A stretch of DNA of 64,000 nucleotides, taken from assembly GCA_030540085.1 (NCBI GenBank), contig JAUNWY010000008.1, positions 18,484-82,483 on the forward strand, written 5' to 3'. Positions 16,390-25,480 of the stretch are shown here, piece by piece. The position numbers and the translations under genes were made by a program. Numbering within the stretch: the first letter of the stretch is position 1; the number at the start of each line of letters is the position of its first letter. The notes below the pieces were generated by a model. The model was not told where the DNA came from, searched no databases, and was given only the letters and a program-made list of their open reading frames with translations. This DNA is from Eggerthella sp. (GTDB lineage: Bacteria; Actinomycetota; Coriobacteriia; Coriobacteriales; Eggerthellaceae).

Positions 16390-18861
16390 CTATCCTCGAA
16401 CTTCAGCACCCGTAGCGCCGCATACCTTCTTGATAAGGCGTGCATGCTGCTTATCCACCTCTTCAGTGGTAAGCGTACGATCAGCGGCACGATATTCGAG
16501 TGCATACGCCATCGACTTCTTGCCGGCGCCCACGCGCTTTTCATCGCGATACACGTCGAAGAGCTGAGCAGAAGCAAGAAGCTTGCCGCCCGCAGAGCTG
16601 ATGCAACGAGAAAGCTTTTCATGCGTAACCTCTTCGTCAACCACGAAGGCAACGTCCATGGTTACCGCAGGGAACACCGGCACATCAACGTAGTCGCGAG
16701 CAGGACGGGCAGCCTTGATCAGGGCATCAAGATCGAGCTCGAATGCAACGATGGGAGCCTGAGCCTCAAAAGCCTCTGCCGCCATAGGATGGATTTCTCC
16801 AACCCAGCCAAGCACGGTGCCGCCGGAAAGAACCTGTGCAGCACGTCCGGGCTGCAGATGGGGAGCCTCTTCTGCGGAAAGGGCCTTGAAGCGAGGCTTC
16901 GGGATGGCCAATTCGCGAATAAGGTTTTCGATAACGCCCTTGCCATCGAAGAAATCGAAGGCCACGGTCTTGCGATTCCAGGCATCGTCGCCCATTCCAC
17001 CAGCCATAACAGCGGCAAGACGCTGGCGCTCCTTGGGCTTCTTGTGACCCTCAGCACCGAAGAACACCACGCCAGTTTCGTAGAGCTGAACGTTATGAAC
17101 GCCACGGGACTGGTTGTAAGCAACACTGCGCATAAGGCCGGGGATGATGGACTGGCGCATAACCGACTGCTCGGCATTGAGCGGGTTCAGCAGCTCAACG
17201 GGAACGCCCATGCCCTCGGTGGACATACGCAGCTGCTCGAGCTCGTGCGGGTCAGCGAACGAATACGTCATGGTCTCGTTCAGGCCCGATGCACGCATGG
17301 TGTCGTTAACCACGTCGAGCGTGCGCTGAGCCTCAGTGCGAACGCCGAAGCGACCGCGACCACCAGGCAAGGTAGGCTCAATGCGATCCATGCCGTACAG
17401 GCGCAGAACCTCTTCGTACAGATCGATTTCACGCGGAAGGTCGGGGCGGAAGGTGGGAGCCGTAACCTCAAGGACGTTCTCGGCTTCGCCGTCTTCAACC
17501 TTGCAGCCCAAACGACCCAGAATGTCCACGATGAACTCGCGGGGAATCTGGGCGCCCATCATGCCGTTGAAACGATCGATGCGGAACTGCAGGTGGAACT
17601 CTTCCGACTTCACCGGCCATACGTCGATGATGCCGTTTTCGTTTCCTTCGGCATAGCTTACGGTACCGCCCGAAACGGCAGCGATAAGGGCAGCAGCGGC
17701 GGCAGAGCGCTCTTCGATGCCATGATCATCTACGCCACGCTCATAACGCATGGAGCTTTCGGAGATAAGCCCGAGGTTGCGGCTGGTGCGGCTGGTGCGG
17801 CCAGCTTCAAACGTAGCCGTTTCCAGCAAAACGTCGGTGGTTTCTTCCGTAACCTCGGTTGCCAGGCCGCCCATAACGCCAGCCAAGGCAACTGCGCCCT
17901 GGTCGGGCGTTGCGATAACCGTCATATCGGACGTGAGCACGCGCTCTTCGCCGTCGAGCGTAGTAAGCTTTTCGCCTTCCTCGGCAGCGCGAACAACGAT
18001 GTTCGCCTTGCCTTCGGCGTTCTTCAGCTTGTCCAAGTCGAAGGCATGGAGCGGCTGACCGAACAGGAACAGGATGTAGTTGGTTACGTCAACGATGTTG
18101 TTGATGGAACGCTGACCGATAGCAGCCAAGCGCTCCACCATCCAGTCGGGGCTAGGGCCTACCTTGCAGCCGCGGATAACGCGAGCGGTATAGCGAGAGC
18201 AGCGGGTTTCGTCGGCGATGGAAACGCTCACCTCGGAATCAAGGGCGGCGGCATCCTTGTTAAGCTCAAGCTTGCCTGCCATCTCGGCCAAGGGGCTCGT
18301 GTAGGGCTCCTGGTACATAGCTCCCACTTCGCGAGCCATGCCCACCATGGAAAGGCAGTCGGGGCGGTTCGGGGTGATTTCCAAATCGAGCACCGTATCG
18401 GACATCTTCAGGTAATCGGCAATGGGCTGGCCGGTAGGAGCATCGTCGGGAAGCACCCAAATGCCATCGTGCTCGTTACCCATGCCCAGCTCGCGCTGAG
18501 AGCAGCACATACCGCAGCTCGTAACGCCGCGCAGCTTCGACTTCTTAATCTTGAAGTCGCCAGGGAGCACCGCGCCGATGGTGGCAACGGGAACCTTGAT
18601 TCCAGCAGCGATGTTGGGAGCGCCGCATACGATCTGCACGGGCTCTTCCGCACCAACATCTACCGTGGTTACGTGCATATGATCGCTGTCGGGGTGATCG
18701 ACGCAGGTGAGCACATGGCCGACGACAACGCCGTCGAACACATCGCCGGTGCGCTCCACGCCTTCAACGCCCGTACCGGTAAGGTCTAAGCGATCGCAGA
18801 ATTCTTTGATGTCCTGCGGGACCTCAACATAATCAGAAAGCCATTTCAAAGATACTTTCAT
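16390..18861 (-). CDS. pheT: Phenylalanyl-tRNA synthetase beta chain
   Basis: An 823-residue beta subunit, normal length. Order of domains: N-terminal B1 (MKVSLKWLSDYVEVP), the EMAP/tRNA-binding B2 domain near residues 40-150 (VVGHVLTCVDHPDSDHMHV, CGAPNIAAG), B3/B4 editing domain near 210-390, B5 and the catalytic-like B6/B7 region (ERGVDDHGIEERSAAAAALI), and a C-terminal FDX-ACB anticodon-binding domain (about 725-823, FPAVTMDVAFVVDEEVTHEK). With PheS it forms the alpha2-beta2 enzyme that charges tRNA-Phe; the beta chain also edits Tyr. It follows pheS after a 210-base, strongly structured spacer. Confidence 0.97.
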   Translation of the reverse strand: MKVSLKWLSDYVEVPQDIKEFCDRLDLTGTGVEGVERTGDVFDGVVVGHVLTCVDHPDSDHMHVTTVDVGAEEPVQIVCGAPNIAAGIKVPVATIGAVLPGDFKIKKSKLRGVTSCGMCCSQRELGMGNEHDGIWVLPDDAPTGQPIADYLKMSDTVLDLEITPNRPDCLSMVGMAREVGAMYQEPYTSPLAEMAGKLELNKDAAALDSEVSVSIADETRCSRYTARVIRGCKVGPSPDWMVERLAAIGQRSINNIVDVTNYILFLFGQPLHAFDLDKLKNAEGKANIVVRAAEEGEKLTTLDGEERVLTSDMTVIATPDQGAVALAGVMGGLATEVTEETTDVLLETATFEAGRTSRTSRNLGLISESSMRYERGVDDHGIEERSAAAAALIAAVSGGTVSYAEGNENGIIDVWPVKSEEFHLQFRIDRFNGMMGAQIPREFIVDILGRLGCKVEDGEAENVLEVTAPTFRPDLPREIDLYEEVLRLYGMDRIEPTLPGGRGRFGVRTEAQRTLDVVNDTMRASGLNETMTYSFADPHELEQLRMSTEGMGVPVELLNPLNAEQSVMRQSIIPGLMRSVAYNQSRGVHNVQLYETGVVFFGAEGHKKPKERQRLAAVMAGGMGDDAWNRKTVAFDFFDGKGVIENLIRELAIPKPRFKALSAEEAPHLQPGRAAQVLSGGTVLGWVGEIHPMAAEAFEAQAPIVAFELDLDALIKAARPARDYVDVPVFPAVTMDVAFVVDEEVTHEKLSRCISSAGGKLLASAQLFDVYRDEKRVGAGKKSMAYALEYRAADRTLTTEEVDKQHARLIKKVCGATGAEVRG

Positions 18862-18893
18862 GTTTGTCTCTTTCTAGTTAGAACTATTCAAAC

Positions 18894-19063
18894 AACCAAG
18901 AGTCCTTGGTTGAAACAAAGTCAGCGAGGGCAATTATGGCGAGTGCAGCTGGCGTGAGGGAGGGCGCTACGCGTACGGCGTACGTGAAGCCCTCCTGCAG
19001 CGCCAGATGTGCCGCCATAATTGGCCGCAGCGTCGGCTTGTGCGTTGGCCGACAGGCCGACGC
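18894..19063. other. Highly structured pheS-pheT intercistronic region
   Basis: No gene. It contains CCAAG-AGTC-CTTGG (18896-18909 region), a long inverted repeat with arms at 18931-18954 and 19001-19023 (CAATTATGGCG...CGCCATAATTG, broken by two mismatches) enclosing GGGAGGGC / GCCCTCC, and a third stem GCGTCGGC / GCCGACGC (about 19029-19062). Arms this long between subunit genes could set the PheS:PheT ratio or be the remains of a small mobile element. Confidence 0.65.
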
Positions 19064-19071
19064 AACTCAAT

Positions 19072-20154
19072 TTAGAACTGACGCAAGAAGCGCATATCGC
19101 CTTCCAGCAGCATTCGGAGGTCGGGTACGTTGTACTTCAGGCAAGCTACGCGTTCCACGCCCACGCCAAAGGCGAAGCCGGAATACACTTCAGGGTCGAT
19201 GCCGGACATGCGCAGAACGTTCGGGTCAACCATGCCGCAGCCCAGAATCTCCAACCAACCAGTGCCCTTGCACATGCGGCAACGCTCGCCGTCGTGCAGG
19301 TGGCCGGTACCACCGCATACGCCGCAGCTGACGTCGGCTTCAGCGGAAGGCTCGGTGAACGGGAAGAAGTGCGCACGGAAGCGAGTCTTGCGATCGGGAC
19401 CGAACATTTGCTTGCAGAAGTATTCGAGCGTGCCCTTCAGGTCGCCGAAGGTGATGTTCTTGTCTACCACCAGGCCTTCGCACTGCGTGAACTGGGGAAG
19501 GTGCGAAGGGTCAGCAACGTCGCGACGGTACACCTTGCCAGGGGCAATGATGTAAATAGGAAGATCCTGGTCTTCCATAACGTGAACCTGAACGCCGGAA
19601 GTCTGGGTGCGCAGCAGCACGTCGGACTCGCCGCGGACATTCGACTGCTCGCCCGAAAGGTCACGCACATAGAACGTATCCTGCATGGAGCGGCTGGGGT
19701 GATCGGCAGGAGCATTCAGCGCCGTGAAGTTGTACCAGTCGGTTTCGACTTCAGGGCCGGTTGCAACGGTGTAGCCAAGACCCAGGAAGATCTCGGAGAT
19801 TTCATCGGAAATAGCGTTGATCAGGTGACGCGTGCCCATCTGCTGGGAGCGGCCGGGCAACGTGATGTCGATGGCATCGGCTTCCATGCGAGCCTCGAGC
19901 TCTGCATGGGCAAGTTCGCGCTTCTTGGCTTCCAGCGCTGCCTCGATTTCATTGCGGGCGGCGTTTACCGTCTTGCCCACTTCAGCACGATGCTCTTTGG
20001 CAACCTGGCCCATAGCGCGCAGGTAGCCGGTAAGCGTACCGGATTTGCCCACAACCTCTACGCGGATTTTCTCCAGCGCATCGGTGTTAGGCACTTTGCC
20101 GATAGCAGAAAGCGTATCGGCATGCAGGGACTTGATATCGTCGATAACTGACAT
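19072..20154 (-). CDS. pheS: Phenylalanyl-tRNA synthetase alpha chain
   Basis: A 360-residue class II synthetase alpha subunit. The N-terminal coiled coil (residues 1-90) binds tRNA; the catalytic core shows motif 1 near MGTRHLINAISDEISEIF, motif 2 with the FTQCEGLVVD and RFRAHFFPFTEPS segments, and motif 3 with GFAFGVGVERVACLKY. Start at 20154 (MSVIDDIK) is chosen over the longer frame because the extra 54 codons lie inside the T-box leader; GAAAGG precedes it. It is the first gene of pheST and is controlled by the T-box upstream. Confidence 0.97.
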   Translation of the reverse strand: MSVIDDIKSLHADTLSAIGKVPNTDALEKIRVEVVGKSGTLTGYLRAMGQVAKEHRAEVGKTVNAARNEIEAALEAKKRELAHAELEARMEADAIDITLPGRSQQMGTRHLINAISDEISEIFLGLGYTVATGPEVETDWYNFTALNAPADHPSRSMQDTFYVRDLSGEQSNVRGESDVLLRTQTSGVQVHVMEDQDLPIYIIAPGKVYRRDVADPSHLPQFTQCEGLVVDKNITFGDLKGTLEYFCKQMFGPDRKTRFRAHFFPFTEPSAEADVSCGVCGGTGHLHDGERCRMCKGTGWLEILGCGMVDPNVLRMSGIDPEVYSGFAFGVGVERVACLKYNVPDLRMLLEGDMRFLRQF

Positions 20155-20216
20155 TCCTTGCAACCTTTCTTCAACTTCCGCGGGAACGCCGCCCAAGGAA
20201 AGCGTTCCCAGCACAT

Positions 20217-20497
20217 AAAAAAGAGCCCTTCTCGTCTTGGTAAATCCAAGGACGAGAAGGGCTCTCGCGGTACCACCCTGGTTGATGCTGTCCGGCAAAC
20301 CCGCACAAGCACCCACTTATGCCGCTCTGTAACGGGAGCTCCCGTCGGGGCTAATAACATCCATGGCAGAGCCACCCTGCTTTTACTCCGATGCTGGTGA
20401 AGGGAATCGCACTGCACGCTTGCTGGAGCCTTTCAGCCTAGGGCCCCTCTCTGTGAGCTTGCGGTATAGCACTGCGCTGTCTTCGTCATCGCATATG
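20217..20497 (-). promoter_or_regulatory. T-box riboswitch controlling pheST
   Basis: The minus-strand leader holds the canonical T-box sequence AGGGTGGTACCGCG (20266-20279), the antiterminator bulge that pairs with the uncharged tRNA 3' end, followed at once by a strong terminator: AGAGCCCTTCTCGTC pairing with its complement (20222-20265) and a run of Ts (20217-20222). The upstream part (about 20290-20490) has several stems expected of Stem I. Possible Phe specifier codons (TTC) occur in it, for example in GATTCCC and CCTTCACC, but the loop could not be fixed by eye. Its position before pheS makes tRNA-Phe the expected ligand. Confidence 0.93.
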
Positions 20498-20503
20498 CTG
20501 GGA

Positions 20504-20509
20504 AGTATA
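20504..20509 (-). promoter_or_regulatory. Likely -10 element of the pheST promoter
   Basis: TATACT on the minus strand, immediately upstream of the T-box leader. No good -35 is visible 16-18 bp away. Confidence 0.5.
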
Positions 20510-20624
20510 GCATTTCATAGCGCGCACCCTCATGAAAGCCATAAAACTTGCGCTTGAACACGGCAGGGGCAAAGCCATGCACTCGACCAGGTACACAGAA
20601 AAGCCGCAAGCTTGCCGCCATGAG

Positions 20625-22415
20625 CTACGAGCTTTGCTGCTGGGCAACCAATTCGCGAAGGCGGGCGCTGGATCGATCCAGCTTTTCGGCCGCAACCACA
20701 ATACGCCTTCCTTCTTCTTCTGGATCAGCGCGCTCCTTCTTGCTCGGACGCCGCATCAAAACGCGTCGCAGCTCGGCAGCGTCGGCTTTCACCTGCTTTT
20801 TCTCTGATTTCTCGAGCTGTTTCCCCGCCGCAGAAAGCGCTGAGTCCACTTCAGAAAGGAGCTTTTCGGCGCGCTGACGCACCTCCATGGTGGCGCGACG
20901 GAACTCGTCTTCCTCGGCATATTCCTCGGCGTCGTTGATAGCTTGCTGCACTTCGTCGTCAGACATGCGGTCGGAGTCGTCAATGGTGATCGACTGCTCT
21001 TTTCCCGTGTCCAAGTCCTTAGCGGAAACGGTGAGGATGCCGTTAGCGTCGATATCGAAGGTCACTTCAATTTGCGGAACCCCCGCAGGCGCACGTTTGA
21101 TGCCCTTCAAGCGGAAGGTGCCAATAGCCTTGTTGTCCTTGGCCATAGGACGCTCGCCCTGCAAAACTTTGATCTCAACGCTGGTCTGGAAAGATGCCGC
21201 CGTGCTAAACGTCTTGGAATAATGCACGGGAAGCGTGGAATTGCGCTCTACCAGGCGCGTTGCCACGCCGCCCACCGTTTCGATGGAAAGCGAAAGCGGC
21301 GTTACGTCGAGCAGCAGCAAGCTGTTTGAGCGAACGATGCCCGTAGTAGCGCCAGAAAGCGTATCGCCCTGAATGGCGGCTCCCGTTGCCACGCATTCGT
21401 CGGGGTTGACCGACGCAGAAGGTTCTTTGCCCGTAATGCGACGTACATGCTCCTGAACAGCAGGAATGCGCGTCGAACCGCCTACCAGCAAAACGCAGCC
21501 AAGCTCAGATGAGGCAATGCCCGCGTCGTCGAGTGCCATGCGAACAGGAGCCGTGGTGCGTTCCACCAAATCACGTGTCATCTGCTCAAATTCGGCACGG
21601 GTAACCGTCATATCCAAATGAACAGGGCCCTGTGAATTCTGAGAAATAAATGGCAGGTTAATCTGGGTGGAAAACCCTGCAGAAAGCTCCTTTTTGGCCT
21701 GCTCGGCCGCCTCCATCACACGCTGCATAGCCATAGCGTTGCGGTGCAGGTCTTCACCCTGTTCGCGCTTGAATTCCTGAACAATATGGTCCACCAAACG
21801 CTCGTCGAAATCGTCGCCGCCCAAATGGTTATCGCCCGATGTTGCCAAAACCTCGATAACGTCATCGCCGATCTCGATGATGGAAACATCGAATGTGCCG
21901 CCACCCAGGTCATACACCATGACCTTCTGAGGCGTGCCGTTATCCAGGCCGTATGCCAGCGCAGCGCTTGTGGGCTCATTGATAATACGCAGCACATTCA
22001 AGCCGGCAATACGACCTGCATCTTTGGTTGCCTGGCGCTGCGAATCGTCGAAATAAGCAGGTACCGTGATAACGGCATCGGTAACATCCCTACCCAGATA
22101 CTGCTCGGCATCTCGGCGCATTTTACGCAGGATCATGGCAGAGATTTCCTGGGGAGTGAACGACTTCCCGTCCACGCGGGTTTTCCACTTACTGCCCATA
22201 TGACGCTTAACCGAAGAAATTGTTCGATCGGGATTTACCACCGCTTGCCGCTGAGCGATGCTGCCCACCAAGCGTTCGCCTTCCTTCGAAAAGGCCACCA
22301 CGCTGGGCGTGGTTCGCTCCCCTTCTGCATTGGGGATAATGGTTACGCGGCCGCCCTCCATAGCTGCCATGCAACTATTGGTGGTACCAAGATCGATTCC
22401 TATTGTCGCACCCAT
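20625..22415 (-). CDS. dnaK: Hsp70 chaperone DnaK (short-lid form)
   Basis: A 596-residue Hsp70. The nucleotide-binding domain (1-about 365) has [37 protein letters not shown] and [14 protein letters not shown]; the substrate-binding domain (about 370-490) has [18 protein letters not shown]. The helical lid is shorter than in E. coli DnaK (638 residues), lacks the acidic EEVD-like tail and includes a basic [13 protein letters not shown] stretch. Start at 22415 follows AAGGAGG. grpE, clpB and hspR, usual partners in Actinobacteria, are not adjacent, so this may be a second, specialised DnaK working with the DnaJ-domain protein just upstream. A terminator separates the two genes. Confidence 0.9.
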   Translation of the reverse strand: MGATIGIDLGTTNSCMAAMEGGRVTIIPNAEGERTTPSVVAFSKEGERLVGSIAQRQAVVNPDRTISSVKRHMGSKWKTRVDGKSFTPQEISAMILRKMRRDAEQYLGRDVTDAVITVPAYFDDSQRQATKDAGRIAGLNVLRIINEPTSAALAYGLDNGTPQKVMVYDLGGGTFDVSIIEIGDDVIEVLATSGDNHLGGDDFDERLVDHIVQEFKREQGEDLHRNAMAMQRVMEAAEQAKKELSAGFSTQINLPFISQNSQGPVHLDMTVTRAEFEQMTRDLVERTTAPVRMALDDAGIASSELGCVLLVGGSTRIPAVQEHVRRITGKEPSASVNPDECVATGAAIQGDTLSGATTGIVRSNSLLLLDVTPLSLSIETVGGVATRLVERNSTLPVHYSKTFSTAASFQTSVEIKVLQGERPMAKDNKAIGTFRLKGIKRAPAGVPQIEVTFDIDANGILTVSAKDLDTGKEQSITIDDSDRMSDDEVQQAINDAEEYAEEDEFRRATMEVRQRAEKLLSEVDSALSAAGKQLEKSEKKQVKADAAELRRVLMRRPSKKERADPEEEGRRIVVAAEKLDRSSARLRELVAQQQSS

Positions 22416-22623
22416 ATGGGTCCTCCTTATTTGTTTACCTCTTCCGTAAAACGCCGAGAGAGCACATGCATCAGCCCGCCCCGAAGGATCAGGCTTTTGT
22501 CGAGCCACGCTGGACGCTCGGCACAATCAAGCTATTTCGAACCGCACTGGATACTCGGCCCAAGCCCTGTTGCGCAAACCACGTCATACAGCCGCCTTCT
22601 TCATTCCCTATCTGCACAACAAC

Positions 22624-22670
22624 GAAAAAAGCGAAGCCCGTCAGGAGCATCGGCTCCCACAGCTTCGCTT
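22624..22670 (-). terminator. Terminator of the DnaJ-domain gene
   Basis: Minus-strand stem AAGCGAAGC / GCTTCGCTT enclosing an inner GGAGC/GCTCC stem, followed by six Ts. It begins nine bases past the stop of the DnaJ gene and probably limits read-through into dnaK. Confidence 0.85.
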
Positions 22671-22678
22671 CTTGTTTG

Positions 22679-23473
22679 CTAGAAGTACACTCCACGCCCC
22701 ATTGCCGCACAGGCATACTGCGCCAAGCACAGCCCGCAGCAGATAAGGCCTGGATCCATAGCGCTTATGGTAAATCCGCGCTTGGTTCCTTCTTGCTGAT
22801 AGGCCTGCCCGGCCATCTGGAACTGTTGATAGGCGCGACGATAGTCAGTATTGTTCGGATCGAGCTTAACCGCTTTGCGAATATGCTCAAGCGCAACCAA
22901 CATATTGCCCGCGCCTTTGTTCGCAAGCGCGCTTAAGTAGTACCAGCGGGCATTACGCTCGGCGCTCACGACACTGCTCAGCAGCGAAAGGGCTTGATCG
23001 TATCGGCCGGCATTGATGGCCTCAATGGCACTACGCACCGTAGCGCTGTCGGTCGCCGAAGCCTCAGGGTGAATAGGGGCAGAAGCACCGAAGCCTCCAA
23101 AGCCGAACAAATCCTCGAAATCGACCGTAGTCCAACCGTAAGGTCCTTGCGACTGATAACCGCCCTGACCCTGTTGGCCAGCACCCGTGTACGATCCACG
23201 CGTGTAGGGGTTACCCGCAAAAGGATTTCCCTGGCCCTGATAGCCTGCACCCGCGCCGCTCGCCGCAGCGCGCGCATCACTGGCTGCATACTTTTCAGGA
23301 TTGATTATGCGGTCGTAGGCCTCGTTGACCTCATTCATGCGCTCGGCGGCCTTGGGGTCGTTGGGGTTCAAGTCGGGATGATTCTCTCGCGCCTTTTTGC
23401 GATAGGCCTTCTTGACTTCATCCGCCGACGCACTAGGGCTTACGCCCAGAACCTCGTATGGGTTCTTAACCAT
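22679..23473 (-). CDS. J-domain protein with C-terminal helical repeats
   Basis: A 264-residue J-domain protein. Residues 1-65 form the J domain with the essential HPD motif ([14 protein letters not shown]). Residues 70-130 are Gly/Gln/Tyr-rich, a flexible linker like that of DnaJ type B proteins. From about 135 on, [20 protein letters not shown] and [20 protein letters not shown] look like two or three TPR-like repeats; a Cys pair near the end (ICCGLCLAQ) may be membrane-facing or metal-binding. No zinc-finger or substrate domain of classical DnaJ is present. The start overlaps the DUF5685 stop by eight bases, so the two are co-translated. It likely recruits the DnaK encoded next. Confidence 0.85.
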   Translation of the reverse strand: MVKNPYEVLGVSPSASADEVKKAYRKKARENHPDLNPNDPKAAERMNEVNEAYDRIINPEKYAASDARAAASGAGAGYQGQGNPFAGNPYTRGSYTGAGQQGQGGYQSQGPYGWTTVDFEDLFGFGGFGASAPIHPEASATDSATVRSAIEAINAGRYDQALSLLSSVVSAERNARWYYLSALANKGAGNMLVALEHIRKAVKLDPNNTDYRRAYQQFQMAGQAYQQEGTKRGFTISAMDPGLICCGLCLAQYACAAMGRGVYF

Positions 23474-24344
23474 GTTCTACCTTGCTCTCTTCTGCGTTGT
23501 AGCGTTGCCATATTCCGGAATACAACACGCTGCGCAGCACATGCACATCGCGCTCCAACGGCAAACGCTCAAACGCATCGGCTGTAGCTGCAGCAAGAAG
23601 CTCCAAGTCTTCACGAAACTCTTCGATCGAACGACCGGAAGAAGAAAAAGGATTGTAGCTTCCCGTCTCTTGATCTTGCCGCAGATCCATTACGGCATCC
23701 ATGACATAGACGAATTTTCCCAATCTCGCACCAAAACGCCGCAAATCCGTTGCCCAAAAGTCATCCTTGTAGGCAAACAGGTTTCCCAAGAGGATTCCAA
23801 AACGATTCGCTGCTGCATCGGGGTTCAACGCCCCGCCCGCCAAGCAGCTCTCGGGAGTCTGAGGGCCATCGCTTTCGCCCAGCGCCACCTCTTCTATGGA
23901 ATGGATATCCGCCATGGCGTCTTCTATGGTTTGGCATGCTTGGGGTATGCAGCGCTTCGCCTTGCGGTACGGTATCTCCAGCGCCACCGCAGCTGCCCTT
24001 GCCTTGGCAGAATGCTCATCACGCCAATCATCCAAACACTTGTGGTACGCCATGGCAACGCTAAGATCCGCTGCATAATCAGTAAATTCCGACTGAGCCA
24101 CCTGCCGCGGCTGAAGCGGATGCACGGGGCAACGCTTTTGCAAAGCATGCTCTTCCGGCTCGTACAGCGAACCTAAAACCATAGCCAGAAACGTCATGTC
24201 GTAGGAAACAGCCAAGCGGCACCGTTGCCCATAACGAGCGCGGATCGATCGGCATACGCCACAGTACACCGCATGATAGCGAAGCCTCTCTTCTTCGCCC
24301 AAGCTTTCCAGATTGGGAAGAATATAGCCAAACACCCAGATCAC
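23466..24344 (-). CDS. DUF5685-family protein
   Basis: A 292-residue protein of unknown function. The N-terminal [15 protein letters not shown], then [20 protein letters not shown] and [17 protein letters not shown] match the pattern of the DUF5685 family (a YCG.C.....YG pattern followed by SYD..FL), mostly seen in Firmicutes and Actinobacteria. [10 protein letters not shown] and [10 protein letters not shown] add Cys/His residues that with the first Cys pair could bind metal. The GTG start at 24344 (AGAAAGG four bases upstream) overlaps the stop of a 37-residue peptide, and its own stop overlaps the DnaJ-domain gene. This suggests a unit of peptide, DUF5685, J protein. Confidence 0.75.
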   Translation of the reverse strand: MIWVFGYILPNLESLGEEERLRYHAVYCGVCRSIRARYGQRCRLAVSYDMTFLAMVLGSLYEPEEHALQKRCPVHPLQPRQVAQSEFTDYAADLSVAMAYHKCLDDWRDEHSAKARAAAVALEIPYRKAKRCIPQACQTIEDAMADIHSIEEVALGESDGPQTPESCLAGGALNPDAAANRFGILLGNLFAYKDDFWATDLRRFGARLGKFVYVMDAVMDLRQDQETGSYNPFSSSGRSIEEFREDLELLAAATADAFERLPLERDVHVLRSVLYSGIWQRYNAEESKVEHG

Positions 24345-24454
24345 TCGGCCTTTCTGGGGTCTTTAACCAGAGCCGCAAACAACAAAGCAACTGCGGCAAG
24401 ACCAAACAAGAAGGGCGCTACTCCCGTACCTGTTGCTTTCAGCGTATCGGCCAT
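24341..24454 (-). CDS. 37-residue single-pass membrane peptide with LPxTG-like end
   Basis: A very short frame, ATG at 24454 and TGA at 24341-24343, encoding 37 residues: a short polar start (MADT), LKATG, a hydrophobic span (about residues 13-30) and the basic tail KDPRKAE. The layout L-x-x-T-G, hydrophobic helix, positive tail is that of a sortase sorting signal, though Lys replaces the Pro. The ATG begins one base after the hisI stop, and the TGA overlaps the DUF5685 GTG, so translation is coupled on both sides although there is no clear ribosome site. Codon usage is like its neighbours. Function unknown; it could anchor or regulate the DUF5685 protein. Confidence 0.6.
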   Translation of the reverse strand: MADTLKATGTGVAPFLFGLAAVALLFAALVKDPRKAE

Positions 24455-24455
24455 G

Positions 24456-24794
24456 CTAGAAAGACCGATAGAAACAGGTGGTTTCCCCCGTATGGCAGGC
24501 AGGGCCTGCAGGGTTTACTAGGGCGAGCAAGGTGTCGGCATCGCAATCGTAACGAAGCTCAACCAACTTCTGTGTGTTGCCCGATTCTTCGCCCTTATGC
24601 CAGAATTTCTGACGGCTACGCGACCAAAACCAGGTTGTGCCCTGGCTGATGGTGCGGTGCACCGCTTCTTCGTTCATCCAAGCCATCATCAGCACTTCGC
24701 GCGTTTGCTCGTCCTGGACGATGCACGGGATAAGCCCATCGGCGTTATAGGTAAGATCCTCAACCTGCAGCGCGGCGGTTTCACGTTCGTTCAT
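24456..24794 (-). CDS. hisI: Phosphoribosyl-AMP cyclohydrolase
   Basis: A 112-residue HisI that opens the purine ring of PR-AMP, third step of histidine synthesis. Motifs: [33 protein letters not shown] and the Zn/Mg-binding [10 protein letters not shown] and CHTGETTCF segments with the conserved Cys and His ligands. It is the monofunctional form without the C-terminal HisE (PRA-PH) domain, and no hisE lies in this operon. Start at 24794 (MNERETAAL) follows AAAGGG; the longer frame lacks support. It is the last classical his gene, downstream of the RlpA-like gene. Confidence 0.93.
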   Translation of the reverse strand: MNERETAALQVEDLTYNADGLIPCIVQDEQTREVLMMAWMNEEAVHRTISQGTTWFWSRSRQKFWHKGEESGNTQKLVELRYDCDADTLLALVNPAGPACHTGETTCFYRSF

Positions 24795-24957
24795 GGTGGC
24801 CCTTTCGTCGTGCGCGGCTCTGCGCATGCTTCCTTTTATCACCTGCAAGGGTGGCACAACTAAACCATCAAAGAGCAAAAGAGCAAACGAGTTCCATAGT
24901 GCGCAAACCCAATATCACTGCCGTCACACTATTCAGCAGCAAAACACCTTGTCGTAA

Positions 24958-25479
24958 TCATTCGGTGACGAATCGGTAGAACACTCCGCGCACGCCCCAA
25001 TCGCTAATGCTGGTAGCACCAAACGCACGCCATGTTGCGGGGCTTAAATCGAGCGCACGGCCCAACGGCGCCAAAGCACCTGTATCGGTAACCTTCGCTT
25101 CCACCGTTTTGCCTGCATAGAAAATCTCAATGCTGCAACCTAGAAGATCCTTGTTTTCCTGTGGCACTGCAACGGTTAGGGAATAGTTGTTCAAAGGTAT
25201 ACCTGAGGCTGTTTCGTCCCATCCATCGTTGGTTTCAAGACTGTAAGCAGAAGCCAAGCCTTCCGACCACCCATCACCTTCGGGGCGCAATTGCTGCAGC
25301 TCCTGAAACTGCACCGGGTCTTGATCTTCCACACAAAGAGGAAGATCGTCGGCCGGTTTGGCAGCAGGCAGAATCGCCACAACGGTCAGCACCACCAACG
25401 CCACGATAGCACCGAAGAAAACCAGGAAGCGAGTTTGCTGAGAGCGGATGGCGGCAGCGCTTTTCCTTCGCGTGGGCAT
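24958..25479 (-). CDS. Membrane-anchored RlpA-like double-psi beta-barrel protein
   Basis: A 173-residue protein with a cytoplasmic basic start, one membrane span (about residues 18-40, FLVFFGAIVALVVLTVVAIL) and an extracytoplasmic domain. From about 75 the sequence GLASAYSLE, ETASGIPLNN, SLTVAVPQ, then KVTDTGAL and ALDLSPATWRAFG fits the RlpA/3D double-psi beta-barrel, in which Asp residues of VTDTG and ALDLS line the peptidoglycan-cleaving site. The family includes lytic transglycosylases and murein-binding proteins. Oddly, it is inserted between hisF and hisI, starting next to the hisF stop (spacer one base), so it is translated with histidine genes. Confidence 0.7.
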   Translation of the reverse strand: MPTRRKSAAAIRSQQTRFLVFFGAIVALVVLTVVAILPAAKPADDLPLCVEDQDPVQFQELQQLRPEGDGWSEGLASAYSLETNDGWDETASGIPLNNYSLTVAVPQENKDLLGCSIEIFYAGKTVEAKVTDTGALAPLGRALDLSPATWRAFGATSISDWGVRGVFYRFVTE

Positions 25480-25480
25480 C

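Noticed and set aside
16444..18789. 781-codon plus-strand open frame opposite pheT
   Set aside because: It is the antisense of pheT; composition is that of a shadow frame, no ribosome site and no family features, whereas pheT is certain.
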